Shown here piece by piece: positions 25,169 to 32,786 of a stretch of 64,000 bases of DNA. The DNA is taken from NCBI RefSeq assembly GCF_012272815.1, contig NZ_JAAWWL010000002.1, positions 1,022,280-1,086,279 of the forward strand. Reading direction: 5' to 3'. Made by a program: the position numbers and the translations under genes. Source of the stretch: Croceivirga thetidis (GTDB lineage: Bacteria > Bacteroidota > Bacteroidia > Flavobacteriales > Flavobacteriaceae). A model generated the notes under the pieces. That model saw nothing but the letters and a program-made list of their open reading frames with translations. It had not been told where the DNA came from and did not search any database. How positions within the stretch are numbered: position 1 is the first letter of the stretch; each line of letters opens with the position of its first letter.

Positions 25169-25291
25169 GTGAATACGGTCAACATCATAACCTTAATTGC
25201 CATTATCCTATTTGCTAGATTAGGGGTCCGATTATATACCAAATACCGAAATCTAAAAAAAGAAAAGAAAGACCAATTAGGGGATGACTAA
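25169..25291 (+). CDS. Small single-span membrane protein, GTG start
   Basis: A 40-codon ORF starting at GTG 25169. Residues 5-20 are hydrophobic (NIITLIAIILFARLGV), followed by a basic, charged tail (YTKYRNLKKEKKDQ). It starts 4 bp after the coiled-coil gene and overlaps the DUF6090 gene by eight bases, which is the pattern of a real gene in an operon. Not recognised as a named family. Confidence 0.55.
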   Translation: MNTVNIITLIAIILFARLGVRLYTKYRNLKKEKKDQLGDD

Positions 25292-26306
25292 ATTTTTTCG
25301 CCGATTCCGCCAAAAGCTTCTATCAGAGGGTAAACTTTCCAAATACGTTTTCTACGCCGTAGGTGAAATTGTATTGGTAGTGATTGGAATTTTAATTGCC
25401 GTGCAAATCAACAATTGGAACGAAAACCGAAAAAGTCGGGTACGAATAGACCAAATATTGAAAAAGGTAAAGGAAGAGCTTAAGTTCAATATTCATTACT
25501 CAGATGATGTCAACAATTTCTATAGATACAAGGAAAAAGACATTGGTGACGTACTTCGAAAAAAAGTAACGCTTCAAGACTATAAGAATTCTGGATTAGT
25601 TTACCTGATTTGGAACAATACGACCGTAGATATTTCTGATGACGCAGCTGGGGAACTCGATAGCTTTACCGAGCTACTGAGTGAAGAGCAGGATACATTG
25701 ATATCGAAAATAAATCTTCTATATAGTGCTTATAAACCAACACTTGATGTCAGTGATGATGCAATTGAAGAGGTGGTAAAGTCATTTGAAACTAGAATAA
25801 GGGAAACAACCTCTTGGTATTATCTGAGCAACAATCGCGAAGACTTGCCCGAATCCGCGTACCATTTTTTCCTTAATGATACACTCTATCTTAATGATGT
25901 AGCCTATTATGAATCCACAGGGCTGAACAATCACTTTAGATATAATGCATTGTTCAATAGAGCAGCTAAAGATCTTTATATTGAATTATCACACTATTTG
26001 AAAAGCGATATCGACACCAGCCTTATTAAACCAATTACCCGATTTCACCACTACACAGGAACCTATGTTTCCACAAGTGAAAAGTCAAAGGATACTTTGA
26101 TTATTAGAAATCGAAAAAAACAATTGGTCTACGAATGGTTAGATGAAAATGGCCGGAACACCTTCTCTTTATATCCTGAAAATGAAAATTTCTTTCTGAT
26201 AGGCACCTCATTCGCCGAATTAAATCGAAATGAAAGCAAGGAGGTTATTGGCCTTAAATTAACTTTAGGTAGTAGGCCAGAAAGAACTTTTAGAAAAATT
26301 GAATAA
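25284..26306 (+). CDS. DUF6090 family membrane protein
   Basis: A 340-residue protein with the family N-terminus: FFRRFRQKLL, then KYVFYAVGEIVLVVIGILIA and VQINNWNE, which forms one membrane helix at about 24-45. The remainder is probably periplasmic and mostly helical. The function is unknown. These genes are common, often in several copies, in Flavobacteriia. The ATG overlaps the upstream small ORF. Confidence 0.87.
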   Translation: MTKFFRRFRQKLLSEGKLSKYVFYAVGEIVLVVIGILIAVQINNWNENRKSRVRIDQILKKVKEELKFNIHYSDDVNNFYRYKEKDIGDVLRKKVTLQDYKNSGLVYLIWNNTTVDISDDAAGELDSFTELLSEEQDTLISKINLLYSAYKPTLDVSDDAIEEVVKSFETRIRETTSWYYLSNNREDLPESAYHFFLNDTLYLNDVAYYESTGLNNHFRYNALFNRAAKDLYIELSHYLKSDIDTSLIKPITRFHHYTGTYVSTSEKSKDTLIIRNRKKQLVYEWLDENGRNTFSLYPENENFFLIGTSFAELNRNESKEVIGLKLTLGSRPERTFRKIE

Positions 26307-26329
26307 TCCATTTCTTTAGTAACAACCCA

Positions 26330-26956
26330 ATGTATACACCACCATACTATAAAAATGAAAACCTGTTACGGGTCAAAGAATTTATTAAGGCAAACAGCTT
26401 TGGTATTTTGGTGAATCAGGTAGAAGGTAAACCATGGGCAACGCATATTCCTATGGAACTAGAGACTTTTGAAGGTAATGACTATTTAGTTGGGCATATC
26501 GCAAAAGCCAATCCGCAATGGAAAAGTTTTAATGAAAACAACGAGGTACTCTGCATTTTTAATGGTCCCCACACCTATATTTCTTCATCTTGGTACCAAG
26601 AAGAGGAAGTACCGACATGGGATTACATCGCAGTTCATGTCTACGGAGACCTACAAATACTTTCTGAAACGGAAACCATGGCCTCCTTGCATAGATTGGT
26701 CAACAGGCATGAAACTAATTCTGAAAACCCAATAAAGCTTGAGAAGCTATCTTCAAAAACGTTGCGGCAAGTAAAGGGAGTAGTTGGTTTTAAGATTGAA
26801 ATAACAGATATACAAGCCACCTACAAATTGAGTCAGACCAGACCAGAAGACCATGAGTCGATTATAGAAAATTTAAATTCAAAGGGTGATGTAACATCAA
26901 CCGAAATTGCTCGACATATCAGTAGTTACAAAACCAATCACCATGATAAACAATAA
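26330..26956 (+). CDS. PaiB-like FMN-binding protein
   Basis: A 208-residue protein starting MYTPPYYKNENLLRVKEFIK, followed by FGILVNQ and ATHIPMELE and the HTYISSSWY motif of the PaiB/FMN-binding split-barrel family. PaiB was described as a negative regulator of sporulation and protease genes in Bacillus; a flavin or heme-binding role is likelier here. It overlaps the next gene by 14 bases. Confidence 0.87.
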   Translation: MYTPPYYKNENLLRVKEFIKANSFGILVNQVEGKPWATHIPMELETFEGNDYLVGHIAKANPQWKSFNENNEVLCIFNGPHTYISSSWYQEEEVPTWDYIAVHVYGDLQILSETETMASLHRLVNRHETNSENPIKLEKLSSKTLRQVKGVVGFKIEITDIQATYKLSQTRPEDHESIIENLNSKGDVTSTEIARHISSYKTNHHDKQ

Positions 26957-27323
26957 GTTTTGGCAAGCTTTTTTTGCTTTAGCGCCAATTTTACTCGGCT
27001 TAATCTCAGTTATAGTTTACATTTTTTTCGTCATTAATCTCGTTACCGACATTCAAGAAGTAGAATCGATGGGGCAAGATCCATCTGCCCAAATGATTCT
27101 GGGCAACATAGCGTGGTTTATGGGCTTTATAATTTTCTTGATTCTAACAGGGCTAGGCAGCCTAATTTTTTACATCGTGCATGCCGTGCAAAACCCAAAC
27201 CTCAAGGGAAACAATATGTTAATCGTATGGATTATTCTGTTTTTCTTCTTCGGTGGAATCAGTCAAGTTATTTATTGGATTGTTGAAATTATCGGCAAGA
27301 GAAATCAGATAACAACCTCCTAA
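26943..27323 (+). CDS. Hypothetical three-helix membrane protein
   Basis: A 126-residue protein starting at ATG 26943. It has three hydrophobic segments (about 7-30, 52-78 and 92-115), with a polar loop containing QDPSAQM. It resembles PLDc_N-type small membrane proteins, but I am not certain. Translationally coupled to the PaiB-like gene and 5 bp before the GNAT gene. Confidence 0.65.
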   Translation: MINNKFWQAFFALAPILLGLISVIVYIFFVINLVTDIQEVESMGQDPSAQMILGNIAWFMGFIIFLILTGLGSLIFYIVHAVQNPNLKGNNMLIVWIILFFFFGGISQVIYWIVEIIGKRNQITTS

Positions 27324-27328
27324 AAATC

Positions 27329-27799
27329 ATGGAGCAAATTCAAATTGTTGACTTTAAGGACAGCTATTCCGCGGCGTTTAAAACCATCAACCAGGAATGG
27401 ATTGAGCAATATTTTGAGATGGAGGAGATGGACAGAAAAGCTCTTGAACATCCGAAAGAATATATTCTCGACAAAGGTGGTCATATTGTAGTTGCTCTTT
27501 TAGACGATGAACCAGTTGGCGTATGTGCACTTATAAAAATGAACCATCCTGAATTTGATTTTGAGTTGGCAAAAATGGGTGTCTCCCCAAAGGCTCAAGG
27601 TATGGGTGTAGGCTACAAACTTGGCAAATCCATTATAGAAAAAGCACAAAATATTGGGGCGAAAACCATTTATTTAGAAAGCAATACCATACTTAAACCC
27701 GCAATAAACCTTTATCGGAAATTAGGCTTTACTGAAATTAAAGGAATAGAAACCCCATATCAAAGATGTGATATTCAGATGATTAAATATATTTCATAA
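27329..27799 (+). CDS. GNAT family N-acetyltransferase
   Basis: A 156-residue acetyltransferase. The acetyl-CoA pyrophosphate loop is visible in KMGVSPKAQGMGVGYKL, followed by the YLESNTILKPAINLYRKLGF motif of GNAT enzymes. Substrate unknown, probably a small amine or amino acid. Last gene of the PaiB cluster. Confidence 0.9.
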   Translation: MEQIQIVDFKDSYSAAFKTINQEWIEQYFEMEEMDRKALEHPKEYILDKGGHIVVALLDDEPVGVCALIKMNHPEFDFELAKMGVSPKAQGMGVGYKLGKSIIEKAQNIGAKTIYLESNTILKPAINLYRKLGFTEIKGIETPYQRCDIQMIKYIS

Positions 27800-27940
27800 A
27801 AAACACTTCACTTAATTATTAATACATTTCAACTATATTTTTTTACAATTCATAATTATTCTTAACAATCCTATTCGTACTTTTATAATATCGATTTAAA
27901 AGCTAGTAGCTATCTCCCCCGATACGAAAACGACTAAATC

Positions 27941-28429
27941 ATGTTACAATTCTTTAAAAGAATTACGGTTCCATATCATCTAAGTCATTGGTACACCAAC
28001 CTCCTTGCAGCAATTCCCCAGATAATTGGTGGTTTTTACCTAACGTTTTATTTCAGTCCCCAGAATATGGGGGTGCCTTGGGCAACGAGATTTAACGACC
28101 TCCCTGCTTTTAAGGTTTCTCCTGATTTTATCGAAACTGTTGGTGGTTTTGGATACTTTTTCGCTTTGAATCCAGAATTCTTTGCGTATGCTGCCTGCTA
28201 TTCAATGTTCTTTGGAGGCCTATTTTGGATTATCGGATACTGTATACGATTGTCTTCTTTCTTCATTTTTATGGTGATGTTGACCACCTTGCTATTTCGA
28301 GAATTCGATTACTCATGGAGCTACATCCCAACATTTGCCTTTCTTTCCCTAAGTATCTTAGGATTCTGGTTCGGTTCTGGTAAATATGGATTGGACTATA
28401 TCGTTGCAAAGAGAATGCGCTGGATATAG
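27941..28429 (+). CDS. DoxX-family membrane protein
   Basis: A 162-residue protein with four hydrophobic segments, the layout of DoxX proteins (IGGFYLTFYFS, then FGYFFALNPEFFAYAACY and YGLDYIVAKR). DoxX proteins have been linked to quinone-dependent oxidation or membrane redox stress, but the role is not certain. It stands alone with a 140-bp upstream gap and is convergent with a hypothetical gene. Confidence 0.75.
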   Translation: MLQFFKRITVPYHLSHWYTNLLAAIPQIIGGFYLTFYFSPQNMGVPWATRFNDLPAFKVSPDFIETVGGFGYFFALNPEFFAYAACYSMFFGGLFWIIGYCIRLSSFFIFMVMLTTLLFREFDYSWSYIPTFAFLSLSILGFWFGSGKYGLDYIVAKRMRWI

Positions 28430-28441
28430 TATAAAACCATA

Positions 28442-29629
28442 TCATTTTAGGGGAATAAAATGTGAACTTCCGATAACAAAATGCCTATCATCCTTTGGGT
28501 AAAATCCGAAAAAGAATGATTCCGTACGGCCATTATTATAGTTAAGGATTATTTTATAATCTTTTATGGTGTAGGTGCCAGCTTCATTGGTCCTAGAGTA
28601 TTTCGGTTTCCAACTGGTATCACCTCCTTTTATGGTTTTCCAAACAAATCTGCCACTTGAATCAAATGAAACCGTACTGGCATTTATAACTGATGCACCT
28701 CCGAAAGGGTCTGAAGTATTGAACTTTCCGGATAATTTTTGATTGCCTCGTGCCGGTCTGACCTTAAACCATTTTTTCCAATCATATGTTTTTCCTTTCC
28801 ACGACTTGGTCACGTAAATGATGCCATTTTTCTTTTGCCAGGTGTTCCATCGTTTGGGGTATTTATTTTTAGAGGCCATTACATCCAACTCATCCAAGGC
28901 CCCAACAGGGTTTGTCAAAATCTCTCCATTGGCAAAAAGTACGCTGACCTCGTTATCAATATAAGCACCGTTCAAACCATAATTGGTAACCGTTCGAAGA
29001 ATTATATCTTCAATAAGCGGCTTGGACTTACTACTAGAATTTTTGTCTTGAGAATCTTTTTTTCTTGATTCTATTCGAGTATCCTTGGCTTTTACAAGAG
29101 CTTCCTTCGAGAAATTACCGCTTTCCAATAATTCTAAAGCAAGTCTTTTTGTTTCCTCAGTATGCCCTCGAGAAAATTCATTTATAACGGCAATCCAAAT
29201 GGCATCAAGAAGTAGACGGTCGTACTTATTTTGCAATTGTTCAGTAGACCAGCTCTTTTCCTTACCAGATTCCAAAAAAGACCTTTTAGTAACCTGATAT
29301 TCATTGTCAATTTCAAGCTTAGAAAAATCTTTGCCTCTGGCATTTTCTTTTAAAATCACATTGTGGAATGTCATCATACTAGCCACTTCTTCAACAGGAT
29401 AACCCAACTTCTTGGCAACTTTGGTGTACAGGTCAAAACATTGATTTGTTTTTAATATTAGGCCCGTCATTGTGCGATGCTTATTGGGTGTTTTGAGTTT
29501 CAATTCACTCCATTTTTCAATTCGAATATTGTTGCGAAGCGATTTATTTGGAATATATTCCTGTGCATTCAATTTCAAGCTAAGTGCAAAAACTATCAAT
29601 GAGCTTTTAAGAAAAGATTTTAAGGGCAT
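28442..29629 (-). CDS. Hypothetical secreted protein
   Basis: A 395-residue protein starting at ATG 29629 with a signal peptide (KSSLIVFALSLKLNAQ). No known domain was recognised. A basic, Ser/Lys-rich linker (about residues 190-205) separates a helical N-terminal half from a Trp/Tyr-rich C-terminal half with YDWKKWFKVRP and FFFGFYPKDDRHFVIGSSHF, which looks like a beta-rich domain. It is divergent from the second DUF2141 gene, whose operator lies 42 bp from this start. Confidence 0.65.
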   Translation of the reverse strand: MPLKSFLKSSLIVFALSLKLNAQEYIPNKSLRNNIRIEKWSELKLKTPNKHRTMTGLILKTNQCFDLYTKVAKKLGYPVEEVASMMTFHNVILKENARGKDFSKLEIDNEYQVTKRSFLESGKEKSWSTEQLQNKYDRLLLDAIWIAVINEFSRGHTEETKRLALELLESGNFSKEALVKAKDTRIESRKKDSQDKNSSSKSKPLIEDIILRTVTNYGLNGAYIDNEVSVLFANGEILTNPVGALDELDVMASKNKYPKRWNTWQKKNGIIYVTKSWKGKTYDWKKWFKVRPARGNQKLSGKFNTSDPFGGASVINASTVSFDSSGRFVWKTIKGGDTSWKPKYSRTNEAGTYTIKDYKIILNYNNGRTESFFFGFYPKDDRHFVIGSSHFIPLK

Positions 29630-29670
29630 TTTCTTTCTTTCCCAAAAATTAACCAAAATTACCCTCCTTA

Positions 29671-29741
29671 ACAACTGGGTATGAAAAAATAACAATTCAG
29701 TAGACTTTAATTCTATGAAAAACGACTAGCATCTAGTTTTG
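29671..29741 (+). promoter_or_regulatory. Putative LytTR operator-promoter of the second DUF2141 gene
   Basis: ACAACTGGG (29671-29679) and ACAATTCAG (29692-29700) are repeats offset by 21 bp. TAGTTTTG at 29734-29741 is a perfect TAnnTTTG -7 box and ends exactly 38 bp beyond the motif end at 29703. A CGACTAG block sits 19 bp after the motif, where the other three sites have CGATTCA or CGACTTG-like bases. Confidence 0.6.
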
Positions 29742-29772
29742 GGGCATCATTAACAATCAAAAACAAACAAAA

Positions 29773-30192
29773 ATGAAATCATTAGTATTAAGTTTAGCTC
29801 TCTTTTTCATGGTATTCACAATCAATGCCCAAGAAGATAAGGGGATTACAATTACGGTTACCATTGACAATGTCACTTCTGACCAAGGCAAGGTTTTGGC
29901 CGCAATACACACCCCTGAAACTTTTATGAGAGGTCCTGGGGTTTTGAATGCAGAAAGCGAAATCAGTGAAGGCAAAGTCAAACTTACCTTTGAAAATGTC
30001 TCTGAAGGAACCTATGCGATAATGGCCATGCACGACGTGAACAACAATAAACAGATGGATTTTGAAGCTAACGGTATGCCAAAAGAAAGTTATGGAATGA
30101 GCGGTAATGACATGACCATGGGCCCACCTAATTTTGAAATGGCAAAATTTGATGTAGCTGACAAAGACCTAGAATTCAATATACGATTCTAA
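29773..30192 (+). CDS. Secreted DUF2141 protein, second copy
   Basis: A 139-residue protein with a signal peptide (LVLSLALFFMVFTINAQ) and the DUF2141 domain: ITVTIDNVTSDQGKVLAAIH, SEGTYAIMAMHDVNNNKQMD and PPNFEMAKFDV. It has the same fold as the protein at 18169 and an equivalent promoter, although about 11 kb away and on the other strand. It is a single-gene transcript ending in a terminator at 30219. Confidence 0.88.
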   Translation: MKSLVLSLALFFMVFTINAQEDKGITITVTIDNVTSDQGKVLAAIHTPETFMRGPGVLNAESEISEGKVKLTFENVSEGTYAIMAMHDVNNNKQMDFEANGMPKESYGMSGNDMTMGPPNFEMAKFDVADKDLEFNIRF

Positions 30193-30218
30193 AATCAACA
30201 TAATCAATCAATTAAACG

Positions 30219-30247
30219 AATCCCTAGCAAATGCTGGGGATTTTTTT
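30219..30247 (+). terminator. Terminator after the second DUF2141 gene
   Basis: AATCCCTAGC pairs with GCTGGGGATT (one mismatch) and is followed by seven T residues. An in-frame ATG at 30231 inside this hairpin is unlikely to be the start of the next gene. Confidence 0.8.
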
Positions 30248-30332
30248 GTTCTTAAACGTTAAAACCTTACTTTCAATTAATCAATCAAAAACAGGTCGGA
30301 AAAGCCGACTTTTCAAATCAACCGAGAACACC

Positions 30333-32360
30333 ATGGCTCAAAAGAGGCAATTGGCTGCAATTGTGTTTACAGACATACAAGGCTACACCGCTTTGATGCA
30401 AAAAGATGAGAAGGTCTCTTTGGAAATTCGAGAGAAGCACCGCAAAATCTTTGATACAACAACCAAGAAACACAACGGTAAGATCATTCAATATTTTGGT
30501 GATGGTACCTTGAGTACCTTTAGCAGTTCGGTAGAGGCAGTTCATAGCAGTATTGAACTTCAAAAAAAGTTTATTGACGCCGATATACCTGTCAGAATTG
30601 GCATACACGTAGGCGACATTATTCAAACTGAAAACGATATTATAGGAGACGCTGTTAATGTAGCCTCGAGAATTGAATCTTGTGCCATCGCTGGCAGTGT
30701 ATTGATATCTGATAAGATTCACGACCAAATACGTAGTCATCCTGAGATTAAGGCAACATTTTTAGATGCCTACGAACTCAAGAACGTCTCTGATGCCATT
30801 CCTGTATTCGCAATTTCAAATGAAGGTTTGAGAGTGCCTACCTCCAAACAGGTCAAAGAAAACCTATCAGGCTCAAAACCCAATTCAAATAAGAGCTCCT
30901 CCATCAAAAAGAAAATAGGCATAGTTCTGGGTTTGGTTGGCCTATTAATTCTTGCGGAATATTTTGGACTTTATGATTTTACCTATACCGTTACTGACAG
31001 ATCAATAGCTGTTTTGCCATTTGAAAATTTAAGTACCGATGCAGATTCCGAAATTTTTCGGGACGGAATAACATATGATATCGTAAATCGCTTGTCCCAT
31101 TTTGATGATCTTCATGTGATTTCACAGACTTCCGTCAAAAAATATAAGGATAGTGATATGACGGTACCAGAAATAGCCGCCGAACTCGGAGTTACTTATA
31201 TTCTTGAAGGAAGTATTCGAAAATATGGTAATGATGTAAGGATCACGTCCCAACTTATTAATGCAAAACTCGATGAACCAGTTTGGGTTAACGATTACGA
31301 CCGAACATTAACCGATATTATCCAAATACAATCTGAGATTACAACCAACATCGTTGATGAACTTAAGCTCAATATTAATTTTGAACAAGAGAAGAGTATC
31401 GCGAAGGTTTCAACCCAAAATATAGAAGCATACAAACTATTTCTTCAAGGCCGGGAAGAAGCAGACAAGAGAAATAAGGGCAGTATTGCCAAGAGTATTG
31501 AGTTATATCAAAAGGCAATTGATATCGACCCAAACTACGCTGAGGCCTACGCTGAGATTGCTAATTCGATTTTTTTACAGACCTATTACGGAAATGCAGA
31601 CCCGACAATTGCAGCCGAAAAAGCGGAAACCTATTTAACAAAGGCGGAAAAAATTGATGATAATATTTCACGTCTATACACCGTTAAAGGCCTTTTATAC
31701 AACCACACCAAACAATTCGAAAAAGCGCAAGTAGCCTTTGAGAGGGCTATAAAGCTTTCTCCGAACGATGTTACTGCCAGGCATCAGTATGCAACGTACT
31801 TTTACTATACTGGTCAATATCAAAAACAATTGGAACAAACTAAAATAGCCTACGCACTTGACCCTCTTTCCTTTGCTTCCGCATCAAGCTATTTTAGTGC
31901 ATTGACTTACAATAAAAAGTACGATGATGCAGAAAAGTTAATTGAAGAAATAAGAAAACAACATACCGAAGCTGACGACTTCATAGTCAACCGGCTTTAT
32001 ATGAGGTTATATATGGCCAAGCCAGACTTTCAGAAAGCAATTGCACCCACCACCTATCTTAGCAACGAAGATAAAAACTACTATCGTTTTTTGGGCTATA
32101 GTTATGGTCAACTCGGCGATACCATTAATGCCTTACGCATTGTAGACAGTATTAAAAAGATGCCGTCCCATCGCATGCAGAACCACAGAATTGCCGTAGT
32201 CTTTGCAGGCTTGAAAGAATCAGATAGTGTTTTTCATTATTTAGATACTTCAAAAAACAAGAGTAAGTTGTTTAACAACAATGCCATTTATTATTTTGAC
32301 TACATAAAAACAGACCCTAGATACAGTGACTTATTGCACCAACACAATATTTCAAAATAG
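30333..32360 (+). CDS. Adenylate/guanylate cyclase with TolB-like and TPR domains
   Basis: A 675-residue protein starting at MAQKRQLAA. The class III cyclase domain (1-165) has the metal Asp residues in FTDIQGYTAL and YFGDGTLSTF and the transition-state motif GDAVNVASRIES, so it should be active. A membrane helix at about 195-215 is followed by a TolB-like region (SIAVLPFENLSTDADSE) and TPR repeats to the C-terminus. It probably makes cAMP in the cytoplasm with an outer sensor part. The upstream ATG at 30231 lies in a terminator and was rejected. Confidence 0.88.
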   Translation: MAQKRQLAAIVFTDIQGYTALMQKDEKVSLEIREKHRKIFDTTTKKHNGKIIQYFGDGTLSTFSSSVEAVHSSIELQKKFIDADIPVRIGIHVGDIIQTENDIIGDAVNVASRIESCAIAGSVLISDKIHDQIRSHPEIKATFLDAYELKNVSDAIPVFAISNEGLRVPTSKQVKENLSGSKPNSNKSSSIKKKIGIVLGLVGLLILAEYFGLYDFTYTVTDRSIAVLPFENLSTDADSEIFRDGITYDIVNRLSHFDDLHVISQTSVKKYKDSDMTVPEIAAELGVTYILEGSIRKYGNDVRITSQLINAKLDEPVWVNDYDRTLTDIIQIQSEITTNIVDELKLNINFEQEKSIAKVSTQNIEAYKLFLQGREEADKRNKGSIAKSIELYQKAIDIDPNYAEAYAEIANSIFLQTYYGNADPTIAAEKAETYLTKAEKIDDNISRLYTVKGLLYNHTKQFEKAQVAFERAIKLSPNDVTARHQYATYFYYTGQYQKQLEQTKIAYALDPLSFASASSYFSALTYNKKYDDAEKLIEEIRKQHTEADDFIVNRLYMRLYMAKPDFQKAIAPTTYLSNEDKNYYRFLGYSYGQLGDTINALRIVDSIKKMPSHRMQNHRIAVVFAGLKESDSVFHYLDTSKNKSKLFNNNAIYYFDYIKTDPRYSDLLHQHNISK

Positions 32361-32425
32361 TATTGTTCTAATTGGTGTTATAAAAATCAAAGACACTAAA
32401 GTTATTTAACAGCGGAGGTGCAATC

Positions 32426-32737
32426 TCAAAAAATTTTGATATGGTCTGGATGCTTTTCATAAGCTTGTAGCGAAGTTTCGTTTTCGAAAGTCATAAAAAT
32501 TACCACATCAAATTCTTCAGATGACTTTATTAGTTTTTCTACTCTTGTATGATGCATTCCATCAACTTTAGCGACTAATCCATAAAAGAGATTTAGAACT
32601 TCATCCTTTTGGATTTCAGTGGCTTCTTCAGACCAATCGAATAAAAGTACATGTTTTAAAGCTTTTGATTCCTGACCCTCTAATTTTGTAAAGATACCTA
32701 AGGCAATTAGGCAAATTAAGAGTTTCCATTTTTTCAT
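32426..32737 (-). CDS. Dabb-domain secreted protein, C-terminus frameshifted
   Basis: A 103-residue protein with a signal peptide (KWKLLICLIALGIFTKLEG) and a Dabb stress-responsive alpha/beta-barrel domain: KHVLLFDW and YEKHPDHIKIF. It stops at the HPDH motif, where family members go on for about 20 residues. The stop follows a run of six T residues. With one T fewer the frame continues EIAPPLLNNFSVFDFYNTN to a stop at 32368, restoring a normal Dabb ending. This is a recent frameshift or an error in the sequence. Confidence 0.75.
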   Translation of the reverse strand: MKKWKLLICLIALGIFTKLEGQESKALKHVLLFDWSEEATEIQKDEVLNLFYGLVAKVDGMHHTRVEKLIKSSEEFDVVIFMTFENETSLQAYEKHPDHIKIF

Positions 32738-32786
32738 TTTAATTGAATTTTTAGATTTTTAGTACTGCTAGATTTTAAAAGTGACA

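Noticed and set aside
27845-27894. ACAATTCAT near DoxX as a fifth LytTR site
   Set aside because: The right half matches partly but there is no TTTG at the required 38-bp distance and no second repeat 21 bp away.
30231-30332. Upstream ATG giving a longer cyclase protein
   Set aside because: It lies inside a terminator hairpin, and MAQKRQLAAIVFTD is the usual beginning of the cyclase domain.
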